A stretch of DNA of 64,000 nucleotides. Source: Acholoe squamosa. Taxonomy: Eukaryota; Annelida; Polychaeta; Phyllodocida; Polynoidae. Positions 12,356 through 24,300 of the stretch are shown one piece after another. The stretch covers positions 39,947,693 through 40,011,692 of the forward strand of contig OX439045.1 in assembly GCA_949317995.1 (NCBI GenBank). The letters are read 5' to 3'. Numbering within the stretch: position 1 is the stretch's first letter; each line of letters starts with the position of its first letter. Made by a program: the position numbers and the translations under genes. Below the pieces are notes generated by a model. The model was not told where the DNA came from. It did no database searches and saw only the letters and a list, made by a program, of their open reading frames with translations.

Positions 12356-14212
12356 GAATAATGTTATTGTACAGGATGGTTGGTCTGCATTTTATAATAG
12401 GTCTTTTGTCTATAAATCTACTTTACGACTACTGCCATGCAGAATACATTGGTGAGCATTACATTTCTATTCCTTACAATTTGCCACTATTAAGTATCTT
12501 ATTATTTAAAACTCAGATTGAATTCCAATGAAGTTCTTATTGTTTCTCGTAATGCTGTGGTCGCATTCATTACCAAAACCCATCTCCAAACTTTTTTTTT
12601 AACAGCTAGTGATCTCCTCACGAAGGATCTCATGTAATTCTAGCAATAATGGTATAGGTCCTCAAATCTATCGAAGCTTTTTGATTCTAGTAAAATTCAA
12701 CTCAGGCAAAATTGAAGTGTTTCATGTCACTCAGGAAAAGAAGAGTGGCGTTTACATCTTTTTTGGAGTCCATCTTCTTTTGAAAATAATTGTTTTGTGA
12801 GTCTTAAGACAAGGGAAAGAGGGGCAAACCTTTTCTATCTCATGTTTACATCAATATCTAAATGATGGTATCCAAGAGACATACCACCGATGCTACTAAA
12901 ATAATACATGCAGTCAGTGAGGAGGCAAGTTAAAGGGACCGTCCAGGGGGGATTAGTTCCAATTCTGGCCACCAGGGGGACACCACTATGGCATAAAAAG
13001 TGGAAAATATAACAAAACTTGTTATATACTACTTTTTAATGTAAATTACAATAGTCCTAGAGGGAAATCTCCGTTTTTGAGGAAAACTTTCCAAATCTGG
13101 AATGTAAATAGAACTTTTTGGGCATTTGGGGGCAACAATCAGTGCTTTTGTTGATGTTGGTTGCCATGGAAACATTATTTTGACTAAAAATTGAGGCATC
13201 AAAAAAGCCTATTTGTAGCCACACCCACAAGGATCAATGTGCTGAAGAAAATGGTAAAAATCTGATTATCAGATCAAATGTTATGAGAAAAAGAATGTGG
13301 TGAATTATGACAATTTCCCTAATTTGCATATTATACATATGATCTGAGGTATCTTGTGAAATATAGAAGTTAGACCTTATTTGGGATTTGGATAGGTCAG
13401 CAACCATAGATCTAAGTTCATAGAGCTGTAACTCTAAAACTACCAGAGATATTTTCTCATGTAATACACCATTAGAAAGTTCATGGCCTGAATTTAAAAA
13501 TGGACTTTTCCCCTCGGTGGCCCTTTTCATTTGGCTATACACTAGGGTTTTCAAAGTTTTCTCTTATGCCTGCACCTATACTTTACAGTCTCAGTAAATC
13601 CAGCATCTGATGTGTATGACTGGTGCTCGACCTATGAAGTACCATCAACCTATAGGTACTCATGGGCGGCTGGGAGCTATCGTAGAACAATTCTCATTTG
13701 TGCAGGAAGGCCTGTGTTTAAAAAGGTAAGATAATTTTATCTGCCTTAGCTCTACAACTATCAGTTCTTAGTCATCTCTATAAATGTCCTTCACGCTGTT
13801 GTACTAGATAATTGCAATTTACCACAACAACTCTAGGGATAGAAAATTGTAATAGCATCAGAATTAATTTGGTGGTTACAGGAGGCGCTATGACTGCACT
13901 CTTTCAGGTCGTACCACTTGAATGCACAGGCATTTGCATGTGGTGGGCTGTTTACAATCGTAGTACATTTAGAAATGACCTCATGACTGTTTGTCATCAA
14001 CTAACACCTAGCCTAGCCATAGGTTTTCCCTTGTAACTTCAAGCATGAATTAATTGATGACATCGTTCACCTTTTATTTCAGGGTTCAAAGTACATGACA
14101 CGGCACAGAAATCAGTGTGGCATTTCCTCAAGTGTGTGTTATGGATCGGGCTGGGGCTGGACATATTGCAGCAGTCCAGTTGATGGATATGGTGCAACCT
14201 GCTTAGCACCGT
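12356..14212 (+). CDS. secreted cysteine-rich protein, first three coding exons (partial gene)
   Basis: Three exons with good splice sites join in frame. Exon 12356-12451 contains the ATG at 12361 and ends before GTGAGC in phase 1. Exon 13589-13725 lies between TTTACAG and GTAAGA. Exon 14083-14212 lies between TTTATTTCAG and GTAAGT and ends in phase 1. The first exon encodes 30 residues with a hydrophobic signal-peptide core (VGLHFIIGLLSINLL). The next two encode a module of about 80 residues with motifs YDWCSTYEV, CAGRPVFKK, QCGISSSVCYG and GWGWTYCSSP. It has six cysteines, and the next exon would supply the rest of a codon split after T. Module boundaries are phase 1-1, as in shuffled extracellular domains. 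I do not recognise the family; an EMI-like fold was considered but not supported. The acceptor before the ATG suggests an upstream untranslated exon. Later exons were not found; the LTR element begins 250 bp downstream. Confidence 0.6.
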
Positions 14213-14463
14213 GTAAGTACTTTCAGTCTATGGCAATTTAAGTTTCTCAAATTATTCAACGTTTTCCTGGATATTATCATTACACAGGTAGGACTGCTGA
14301 GTTTATACATGTACATCTTAGAATTTTCCATTCTGTCACATGTACATGCTGTGGCCATCACCTTTCAACTTATTCACAATGTATCAGTATTGACAGAAGA
14401 ACACAAACCAAGTGTCATGTCAAAATTTTTATTTTGAAGGTTACTTGGTTTTATTTGTGAAGG

Positions 14464-14994
14464 TGTAACGGGCAAGCCTTATTTTCCTATAAATTAACAT
14501 GTGTTTCTATTGACATATCTTATCGACCATTAATATAACTATAAAAGGTACTGACCGGTAACATATGTTTAGCCACCAATTACGCGTTAAGCCTGTGATG
14601 TAAGAGGATTAGTATTTGCCGCGCATTACCTGCAAGGTTCCCGCCGTTTCTAATTACAATCAATATGCTAATGAAGTCACGTGTTAATTAACCTACTATA
14701 TAAGGGACAACATGTTCCTAGTCTGGAGAGTGTGTCTTAGGCGCTAAGACCTCTCACACCTCCATACTATTTAGTTATCTATTAAAACCTGCTGTCTTTG
14801 CTTAGGCAGATAGAGTCATAAGGTATTATTCTATAGTATTGACAAGTGTGTACTCTACTATCGAAAAGTGATCTATGTTCAATTCAGTAATAAAGCTTCG
14901 GAAACTCTAAGTTCCTTGTGTTGTTGTCTCTAGTATTAGTGTCACATCGACAGATAACCCGACAGGCTTACCAACGGGTGGCCCGACGGTTACA
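14464..14994 (+). repeat. 5' LTR
   Basis: It starts TGTAACGGGC and ends CGGTTACA. A TATA box (ACTATATAAGG near 14695) and a polyadenylation signal AATAAA (near 14889) place the U3-R-U5 parts. It matches 19975-20527 with several small indels. Confidence 0.85.
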
Positions 14995-15013
14995 TTGGTG
15001 CCGTGACCACTAA
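14995..15013 (+). other. primer-binding site
   Basis: TGGTGCCGTGACCAC begins one base after the 5' LTR. TGG is the complement of a tRNA 3' CCA end, as expected for reverse-transcription priming. The tRNA species is not assigned. Confidence 0.6.
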
Positions 15014-15246
15014 AACTAGGCTGGCAACACATGATTTGTGCTCTTAGTAAGAGAACCAAGCTTTATGTATCGATATGGACTATGTCTGAGGCCTTTATCG
15101 ACCATTCACATCTATTGGGCGATGGGATTCTTCATTTGATGAAAGATAGGCTGTTAAGTATACAAGAAGTACGAGCGTTCACAAATGGACCCGAAACCCC
15201 AGAATCAGATCCACCAGGAAATGTACCTGGACAGATAGCACCTCAG

Positions 15247-15488
15247 TGTGGTGTTTCACAAGATGGCAATATTTACAACTGGTTATAACTAGATGTGATA
15301 GCAGTTTTAAGATTAGTTTTAGGCTTACACTAGCAGGTGTTTCTACAAAGGCCATCAGTATATTCTAATATATTTCTTAATATGACCTGACCAAGATAGG
15401 AGTGGTTGTAACTTTACAATAGTCATAATATGGTTATAGAAATGGCTATTATATGACCATTATTATCTTTGGCTTGTGAAACACCACA
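15247..15488. mobile_element. 242-bp MITE nested in gag
   Basis: Perfect 16-bp terminal inverted repeats TGTGGTGTTTCACAAG lie at 15247-15262 and 15473-15488. They are flanked by CAG on both sides (15244-15246 and 15489-15491), a likely 3-bp duplication. The gag frame appears to continue across the site. Confidence 0.8.
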
Positions 15489-15619
15489 CAGGTGGAGGAA
15501 GTAATTCCTGCTGGCCAAAATGAGACTGTTATCAACAAGGGACCACAACTACCGGCAGACGATCAACAGGCAGTTAACCCTGTGGACGGCAACAACCCAC
15601 ACTCCCTCAATGACTTTAG

Positions 15620-16615
15620 TACAGCTCTCTCTAATGTGGTGACCACATTAGAGAGAGTTTATCTGAAGTCTGCAGACAGAAACAAAAAAAAAGTTATTTG
15701 TTGTTCTGTGGTTGTTTCTATTATGATACTATGCTATGATATAATCTAAATAAGTATATGGACAATTCACAGAAGAGGAATTATGTACAGAAATCATATT
15801 TTTCCAAATCATTTATCTGAGTATTGACATAACTAATTATAAACATGTCAGCTTCATATATGACACATGTACATAATGAGACTAAGAGGGACATCAAAGG
15901 CAAGTGGAGATGCCCAAACACCTCCTTTTGGATGTTCTCAATTCCCATAGTGGCCTGAGAGTCTTTAAAGGTGATTGGAGACGCCCTAACACCTCCCATA
16001 GCTTCCTTTAAATGTCCCCCACCCTTGTGGCAGCCTGAGCGACTCCAAAAGTGAATGGAGACGCTCCAACACCTCACAGGGCTTCCTTTAGATGTCCTCA
16101 ACCTTAATCCCTAGTTTACCTTTAGTTGGGTCAATGCCTTCCTTTCTGGTCTCTCTGTAGTGTCTGGTGTTAACAAGCACACATCCATCTCTGAATCTTA
16201 TCTTTCCTATCCCCTCCATCATGGGTCTGCTAAAAACATGCACTCTAATGGACTCAGGTCTTTGTTTGTGAACGGGGTTTGTAATCTAATTTTCTCCCCA
16301 AGAATATGACCATAGATGTTAAAATAGTGTTAAACAACCATTACCCACTCTTTCAGAGACACTCCAATATCTCTGCAAATCTAAACATCCCTGGGCAACT
16401 ATTTTTGGGGTGACCACATTAGAGAGAGTAATAGTGATATTTTAACTGGAAATTTGTGACCACAAGCAGAGGTGACCATATTAGAGAAGTGACCACTCTA
16501 CGGAGAGTTCTTTACAATAGGACGAAGAGGAAAATAATTTGGTTCTTTCCAAAAGTGACCAGATTGGCGAGGTGACCACATTAGAGAGGTGACCATAAGT
16601 AGAGAGTTGACTGTA
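15620..16615. mobile_element. nested 1-kb element with GTGACCACATTAGAGAG repeats
   Basis: The left end TACAGCTCTCTCTAATGTGG is roughly inverted relative to the right end ACATTAGAGAGGTGACC...GTTGACTGTA. A perfect inverted repeat around 15629-15655 (CTCTCTCTAATGTGGT arms) lies at the left end. The word GTGACCACATTAGAGAG recurs near 15638, 16411 and 16571. The interior 15905-16100 holds three degenerate units of about 72 bp containing GGAGACGC and AACACCTC. No transposase was seen. Confidence 0.6.
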
Positions 16616-18373
16616 TTTGAAATACTCCTAATGTGAGGAAAAGGGAAGTGGAACATTCAAACCTGAACCAAGTACCAATCAATGATAGTAGTAATTTGAC
16701 CACAGTTACCCCTGTAGCAGAAACCCTCAGTGATACCGAGATTAACCGATTCCTGGATATAAAGCCAAAGCCTGCCGGTCCAGGTTTGTTTGGTAATACA
16801 CCTACCGAAGCTCCTTCTGGTTTACCACTAGATGAGTCAGTGGTGGGTCAAATGCTAGACAATGATCTCCTGGTTAAACTGAAACAGTTGAAGAAAGCAA
16901 GGGCCGAGGTTGTTGAATTGTAGAAGAAGAAGAAATCTTTGAACTCCAATTATCATGAAAAATCAAAAAGATTATCTGAAATCTCAACCGATATTGCTAC
17001 TAAATCTTCACAAACCAATGAGCAGGTAACTGCTCAGGTAAAGAAAGCTCAGACAGACTTAACTGAACTTCTAAGCGGTGCATCGGCAGGTGATCTGCAA
17101 TGCCAGATCTTGCCCGGCCAGGTTACCAACAGCGCCAATGCACATACTCACTCTAATAGTTCTATGAAAACTGGACGGGGTGGGGTACATGCATCGGTCA
17201 GTAACCAAACCAATGGAATCAAAAAGGGGAATAATGATTCCCGAAGAACAATGAGTAACACAGTTCCGAAGTATGATAATACTTTTGTATGGACCTCAGC
17301 TACACCACAGAGTACCACAACTTGAACAGGGTTGACCCCTATAGAACAGGAGAAGATCACTCATAACCTGGCTATTCTAGCTACTGGGTTAGACGTAGTA
17401 CCGAGGGCCATAGAATGACTAATTGAACAGTGTAAAATGGTGTACTTTGGTACCACCCGAGATCCTGACGCTGCAAAGCTAAAGGCGTGGGTGATCCACC
17501 ATGGCGTAAGTGGCTGTCCCATTGGCATAATCCAATGGAGCTAACGCTCTTCAAGCACTAATGTCACTCAAAGAGGCATTAGAGGAGGGGTCTGGCCAAG
17601 TGGTCATCCAAGCTTTTGAGAAGAATGGTGACGGTACCCTACATGGGTGAATTGAAACCGCCACTCACCTTCTTGTAAAAGTAGGTGGGGAAGACCCAAA
17701 GGCCCTCTTGTGCAAACGGACCCAGAAGCCTAAAGAAGCGACCAGGGTCTTTGGGTTTGCCATACAAGAACTTGTTTCTGAACTATATGCAGGTTGCCAA
17801 CCAGATGCACCCGTAGTAGTTCAAGAGGCCACCACACGATTCATAAATGGACTATGAGACCCAGGTTGTCAACAATATCTTAAAGATAAATGGCAACCTG
17901 AGATTAATATGTCAAAATTGTTTGACCTCAGGCATCTATGAGACTAAGAAAGCTGTGTTTTCCACACTAGGGACAGTGGCCACAATTGTACCGGCCGACA
18001 ACCTAGAAGGTATTGGTGAAGGGAAAAGATGCTAAACAGTTTCAGAAATCTGTCAATCTTAGTTCAAACACCGAAATAGAGACATTGGTAAAAGAACTAG
18101 TAGCAAAGCAGGTAAAGAAATCTAGTACTAGTAAGAATTCTTGCAAGGAATGGAAAAAGAAACAGATCTGTCATCAGTGTCAGGGACATCTCGCACCTGA
18201 GTGTCAAGCCCCAGCTCCAGTGGTAAAGAGGATTCCACAACTGCCCAGGAAACTGCTCTGGAAAACTAGGTCGGGGTGATACCAATGGTATAGTATCACC
18301 CCAAAACTTAGTAAGCCGAGCCAACCCGGTCGATGGCGGAACAATAGTCGTTGCTAACTCGGTCGACAGTGTT

Positions 18374-18964
18374 TCAACGGGTCTGATCCACTTGGGACGA
18401 ATTGTATCTGGACAGGGCATTGCTGCTGACCCAAGCAAAGTCCAAGTAGTAGAGGATTGGCCCCTACCAACCGATAGCAAGGAAATTTAATCCTTCTGAT
18501 CTTACTACAGAGACTTCATCCTAAATTTTTCACAAGTATCGGCTCCTTTACAGAAGTGGATAATTCCTGAAAAGAAGGGGAGGATAAAGGTTGAGGTGAG
18601 TCAGGAAGCCATCAATGCATTTGAAGAACTGAAATGTCTCTTTAGAGAAACCCCAGTTCTAAGTTACCCTAAAGCCGACGGCAAGTTCATCTTGGATACC
18701 GATGCCTCCAATGGAAGCATTGGAGCAGCGTTGTCACAAATTCAAGATGGGAAGGAGGTACCTTTAGCCTTTGCCTCCAAGAGCTTGAACAAGGCTCAAC
18801 ACAATTATTGTACCACAAAGAGGGAACTCCTTGCTGTGGTCGTCTACACAAAGAAGTACCTGCATTTACTCTATTGTGGAGATTTTGTGCTGCGTACCAA
18901 CCATTCCACACTCCAGTGGCTCCTTAACTTTAAGGATGTGAGGCTGTACTCCAAAGTGCTTTGA
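18374..18964 (+). pseudogene. Ty3/gypsy reverse transcriptase C-terminus plus RNase H, broken
   Basis: The sequence GRIVSGQGIAADPSKVQ is the typical region after the reverse-transcriptase palm. Two stops lie near 18488 and 18497. The RNase H-like part starts at about 18680 with FILDTDASNGSIGAALSQ (first catalytic Asp), then TTKRELLAVV (Glu). The expected third acidic residue in the LRTDH motif is Asn (LRTNHSTLQWLL). The palm with its YxDD box is absent upstream, so a large deletion separates gag from this piece. It would have copied the element's RNA in virus-like particles; in this state it cannot. Confidence 0.85.
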
Positions 18965-19513
18965 TTGTCTTTGTTTTATTGTTGATAACCCTACCTTCCC
19001 CCTTCATACCCGTAACGGTATAATATGGTCCCATGGATGGAATAAAAAATTACACAATGAGAAGTACAACCTAACTGCTGATCTTATATCCTAGTCAGGG
19101 AGCGATATATATTGGAACCAGGGTGGGTGGACATGTGTCGCCTGCATTCATCATTTTTATGAGAATGTTTAATCCACATATCACTGTGTGTTTCGTTACA
19201 TACCATTGTGAACCGACTTGGGTCCAATAGATGTTGATAGCACTATGGCCAGACGCAAATGTAACACTTTGCGCAGTATCAAGGAGTTGATGATCCAAAA
19301 CGACCCGATGGGGGCATCAACAATCATGATTATCTCCTTATTTGGCGCCAAATGCGGATGGCCTTATCCTGCGGCACGCTGATTGGCTATTCACACTGTC
19401 CAGTTCTACCGGATAGCCCCCTATAAATAGAGGCGCGGTGGGGGATCAGACTTCATAATTGTCTCACGATTCTACAATCAACGTCTCCCAGCCGATTTGA
19501 CTGGCGTTCTGAT

Positions 19514-19831
19514 ATGAACAGCATGGCGTCAGCAGCAGCAGCAGAGGAAGAGAGGTTGTTGGCATCAGACTCTACCGACCAGGGTACCACACCTCAGACC
19601 ATACTGACACCGCCACCTCCCCCTCCACTGCCGGGTCAGGGGGTACCGAAGCCGGGAATACTCAAAGAGGAGGCCATGGAGGTTGACTCTACTGAGACTA
19701 CCGACACTCTACCCAGTCCAAGAAGAGGCCTAAGAAAAAGAAGAAAAAATGTTCTTCTGACTCTGAAGCCCTTCAGGAGCCTGGTACCAACCCGACTGAT
19801 GAACCTGCGGGAAAGAATAGGCAATAACTAA
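19514..19831 (+). pseudogene. third ORF of the LTR element (proline-rich, lysine-rich)
   Basis: An open frame of 105 codons begins MNSMASAAAAEEERL, contains a run of six prolines and then becomes Arg/Lys-rich. In a neighbouring frame the same DNA reads as a lysine-rich stretch, so the original frame is uncertain. Its position after pol and before the 3' LTR parallels the longer third ORF of the minus-strand element at 42.7-46 kb. Function unknown. Confidence 0.45.
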
Positions 19832-19974
19832 TAGTTACGGCCCTTCTGAATCCCGCAAAGACAGACGGCACCGTGCTAAGAAAGCACAGGAGGCTGATGC
19901 TGTCAGAGCAGCCAACCGCCCGAATGTGAAGCCAGAAAGTCCTAAAGACAAGTACACATTCTTGTGGGGGGTAT

Positions 19975-20527
19975 TGTAATGGGCAAGCTTACATGCTGCC
20001 TTATTGTTCTATAAATTAACATGTGTTTCTATCAATATATCTTATCGACCGGTAATATAACTATAAAAGGTACTTATCAGTACCAACCGGTAACATATGT
20101 TTAGCCACCAATTAGGCGTTAAGCCTGTGATGTAAGAGGATTAGTATTCACTGCGCATTACCTGTAAGGTTCCTGCCGTTTCTAATTACAATCAATATGC
20201 TAATGATGTCGCGTGTTAATTAACCTACTATATAAGGGACATCATGTTTCTAGTCCGGAGAGTGTGTCTTAGGGGCTAAGACCTCTTGCACCTCCATACT
20301 ATTTAAATATCTATCAAAACCTGCTGTCTATGCTTAGGCAGATAGAGTCATAAGGTATTACTCTATAGTATTGACAAGTGTGTACTCTACTATCGAACAA
20401 ATGATCTATGTTCAATTTAGTAATAAAGCTTCGGAAACTCTAAGTTCCTTGTGTTGTTGTCTCTGGTATTAGTGTCACATCAACAGATAACCCGACAGGC
20501 TTATCAACGGGTGGCCCGACGGTTACC
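19975..20527 (+). repeat. 3' LTR
   Basis: It starts TGTAATGGGC directly after a G-rich tract (TTGTGGGGGGTAT, probable polypurine tract, 19963-19974) and ends CGGTTACC, where the 5' LTR has TTACA. The TATA box and AATAAA are conserved with the 5' LTR. Confidence 0.85.
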
Positions 20528-20584
20528 AAGGGGATCATCTTTATAGATAAATTAATCCAAAAAATATTCTTAAGGAATTTCTAT

Positions 20585-20919
20585 AGGTCGAATCCCACTT
20601 AGCGAAAAAAGCCTCTAATATCTCAGATTTGCAAGGGAGATAACTACAGTAGGGTACATAGAACACAAGGACACTGTTATGTTTTATTGTGAAGCATATG
20701 CAATATATTGCCCTGGTTAATGGGTATATCTGTGTCTAACATGTTTGATATCCTAAAATCGCAAGGATATATAACCTTGGCAGAGTCTGCATTGGTACTT
20801 TGATATTACACAATGTAACTATCACTCCTTGCGATTTAGGGCACCAGGAAGCCCATAAAACGCAGCTGACAAAATTGTAGAGATATATTAGGCAATTCTC
20901 GCCATGTGGGATTCGACCT
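20585..20919. mobile_element. 335-bp MITE beside the LTR element
   Basis: The left end AGGTCGAATCCCACTTAGCG pairs with the right end, which reversed reads AGGTCGAATCCCACATGGCG. Similarity continues inward (GCCTCTAATATCTC against GCCTAATATATCTC). GGTCGAATCCCAC resembles a tRNA B-box, but both ends carry it in inverted orientation, which fits terminal repeats better than a SINE. Confidence 0.75.
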
Positions 20920-21329
20920 TGAGGCAAGTTGCGTCATTAAATTTTGAGAACCATGCACCTATTTCAACACTTAATGTGGATGTTTAAATGGTTTGAGGTT
21001 TGAGGGATTAAATGCAGTCCATAATTACACACAGAGAAGTCAGTTGGAGATGTGGTAAGTTATAATGGGTCTACATTTAGCCATATCAGTAAAACACATC
21101 AGACAATTCTCATAACCAAGTGTAAACCTTGTCTGAGACAAGGAGTCTGTCCATTACTACACTTTGACATCTCTATTTTTCCCGGTGACAAAGTCTCTTT
21201 ACAATCAAAATAGGCCAATTGTGAAGGAATGGTGAGTTCAAAATGATCAGTATTCTAGTTTTCGATCCTAATGAAGCTGGAAGTATAACGCCTTCAAATG
21301 GTTAAGGCACACATCACCTGTATGACGTA

Positions 21330-24300
21330 CTACATTTTGTGGTCCAAGAGGACCTGCAGGAGGAGGCCCCGGCGTACAACCCGGGGCATCTTGAATTGGG
21401 AGTGTTGTCTCCCATCCCACATACTACTCTTCAAGGCATTAAATGCATCTGACCTCACCTGAAAAGAATACACAGTTTTCAGTTTCTGCTGTCAGGTTAA
21501 ACAGGTAAGGGGTAATTGGGTGTGAGAGAAACATGGCTCTAAACATTGTCCTAATTACTGTAACATTGATTCCTTTAATCGCTGTCATTGGAAAAGTTAT
21601 GATAAATAAGTTAGATGTTTAGCAACATATTCTCTCTACCTGTGCGACCTTGAGCATGGCTATGTTGCCCTTACCACGGTACATGGCATAAGGCTGATGA
21701 ACAATCTGTAGTTCCATATCAACCTGTCAAATACGAAAATAATGACCCCAAGCACCAGTACAGGTAATATGAGAACGAATGTGGTCAGCTATCTCTTGAA
21801 GGCAGAGGGAGCGTTGACTATGTATGCATGAGCATAATAAGATCCAATGGTCACTGAATTTTGATATCTAACAGACAAATCAAACATTTGGTAAGTGCAT
21901 ATTCCTCCACATGCTACAACAGTGGCAATAATGTGGGCAATATGAGCAAATTATTTCAAAGATGGACTTGGTCTTGTTAACATATACGCCCAAGTGTGAG
22001 ATGAATATATTTTTACGAAATTCAGGCCCTAAGCCTATACAAATTGACAAGTTAGACTATGGTCACATTTTCTATTTTAGCGGGGAAGATTTATAAGGTT
22101 TTACCAAGATTAGGAGCACTGTATATCACAGGTAGTGAGGGATCTAATCCTTTTTGTCTATGGGGACTGGTAATATGAACATAGAAAGCTCACATTCCAA
22201 ACAAACTATACTGCTTAGGTCGACAACTACCCAGCTGAACTCTGGAGTTAATAATAGTTTCTACTGACAGTGTAGGAAAAGTCTTGAGGCAGGCAGTAGT
22301 TCTGCTGTGCAGGATGTGAAACTTCTATGAAGATGATGTAATGATTGTCCATGCACCTCTCTCCTATTAAAGATATATCAATTAACATTTGTTATTCCCG
22401 TTACATCTAAGTTCTATGCCATTCTGTTGTTTCTTATAAATACGCGGCTACAACCAACCAGGTCTTCTTGTACAACTACAAACAACATCATCAGTGTCAC
22501 AACCCCAGAGCTGCAGGTTTGTCCAGTGAATAAATCAATTAAAAAAGGTGAATTGTTTCATAATGTATTCTGTTTTGTAAATGGCGATCAGAAGCTTCAG
22601 ATAAAAATGTATTTAAGAACGTCCTGTATTATAAGTGTTATTTATAATCTAACCTGTCAGTTGTTCCAAGTTGAAACTTTCTGTTGCAGAGAAATCAATG
22701 AGTGTTAGTTCATCTGGTAGTCTAGCCATGCAGCTCTTCAGAGCTCTGTACACCATTTGGTCAGGGGTACGCTCAAAGGCAAAATTCAAACATTCACCTA
22801 GCCTAGAAATATCACAAAAGGCAGTGTGGTTACTATAAGCTCTGAAATAATGTGTTGGCACACCGCGCTCCAACTCTTTGCATAATATAATATGAGTTCC
22901 ATTTCATTAAATTTTATCAATATATTGTAACCTTGGTATATCCGATAAGAGATCTGTTAAAGCTCTCACTCAGGATAGACCCATATCCTATTCCAGCATC
23001 CCATTCTTCATGAATTGATACTTTCACTTATCAGTATCAGCGAGGTATCTTATATACGCCTACATGTATGCGCAATAGTACCCTTACTCAAATTTACAAT
23101 ATAAGTCTATTATATAGTTAGCTGCAATCACCTGTATTGGAAGGTATATTTAGGAATTGAGTTATAGTACCCAATCACCTTAATGACATCACCAAGTCGG
23201 TATCTGTAGATGCCGTGTAGACTGGTTACCACAATCTCGTATGACTTGCCCTTTTCCAACTGAGGAGTAAAAAGGTTGTAATGCACCCTTTTCCTTTCAA
23301 TTTTGACTTAAATCTAGCTTAAGATTAGGCTAGCCGTGCAGAAACAGAATATACCAGCTTTTATCTAGTACTTGTTTCTCTCATGCATTTTCATATCTAG
23401 TTTCAAAGACTTAGTGCTATACATTTGTTGAGGTTAGAAGAATAGTGACATAGAGAAATTCTACCTGCTCGAGAAGGTGAGTTTTGGGGTTCTCCAAGTC
23501 AACGTCATCAACGTTGATAAACTCTAAAAATGACAGATCTGCCATGAATGTGAAGATCTCTCCACTGTTTTCATTCTCCAGGGACAAACCCATGAAAGCT
23601 TCAGTAGAGGCATGGCGGGTATAGAACATATGAACACCTTTGAGGTAGGTGTTCATTAACATATCAGCACAGTGTTTAAAACTGCCTGTCATTGCCAGGA
23701 GGACATTCTCAAGGTGTGGCCAGACTCTAGTTGCCATCCCATCTATTCCACCTTCAAGCAGCCCCCTCAAACGTTCCGCTCTCTTTGGATTTGGTTTCAA
23801 ATGTGCTTCAAGTTCAATTCTTACTTCATCATCAAACAGGGACAGGTCAGCAATTTTACCAGTCTGTACCACATCACATAGCTCTTGCCAGTGATTCTCC
23901 ATAAACTTGAAGAAGGTGTACATGAGTGTGCTGGAGTAGCCCAACAAGAGGCCTAGCTCCTCCTCAGCCAGCATACACACAGCCTGTGTGAAGTAAGACT
24001 GCTTCTCCTGATACATCTTGAGATAGACCAAAGGAGTGAGGTTGTGTTTTGCTGGGAATTGTGAGATAATGCCTGCACCTCCCATCTGGAGTCCACAAGG
24101 ACTCTGTTTGTCTACTGAAGCTAGTCTGAACTGATGAACACGCCTCATGGTATGGAAGCCTTTCTGTAAACTGTTTGTCTGAAAATAAAATAATTTATCA
24201 GATATAATAATTATTATCAACTTTCACAAAAATGTTGAATCCTTTGTATTTTTCTGTGATTGTTGATGAGTTGCTTGAGTGATCCGTTCGACCGGATCAT

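Larger units (their letters stand above)
15031..18290 (+). pseudogene. gag of the LTR element, broken
   Basis: The N-terminal part is open at 15031-15246. It then resumes at 15489 after a MITE, breaks again at the second MITE, and continues at 16633-17325 and beyond with in-frame stops. A coiled-coil-like lysine/glutamate-rich stretch lies at about 16850-17080. A capsid-like segment with RTQKPKEA near 17720 matches RTQKPTEA in the minus-strand gag at 56.3-59.2 kb, showing that the two elements are relatives. The end has a zinc-knuckle-like CHQCQGHLAPEC (about 18166-18201), which is shorter than the standard C-X2-C-X4-H-X4-C and so probably damaged. Confidence 0.7.
14464..20527 (+). mobile_element. 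degenerate Ty3/gypsy-like LTR retrotransposon with 4-bp target duplication
   Basis: Two direct LTRs bound the element. AAGG precedes the left LTR (14460-14463) and AAGG follows the right one (20528-20531), consistent with a target-site duplication. The internal order is primer-binding site, gag, the end of reverse transcriptase plus RNase H, then a small third ORF and a G-rich tract before the 3' LTR. Most of protease, reverse transcriptase and all of integrase are missing, and every frame has stops, so it is dead or non-autonomous. Indels between the LTRs indicate an old insertion. Confidence 0.85.

Noticed and set aside
20585-20605. tRNA-like B-box GGTCGAATCCCAC
   Set aside because: The same sequence occurs inverted at the other end of the element, so it is a terminal repeat rather than a tRNA gene or SINE head.
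22427-22708. 93-codon plus-strand open frame
   Set aside because: It overlaps the fifth GH3 exon on the opposite strand and has no protein-like features of its own.
22803-22873. Extension of the fifth GH3 exon upstream to 22873
   Set aside because: The acceptor at 22803-22804 gives the correct phase with the preceding exon and the expected protein; the extra residues do not fit the family.
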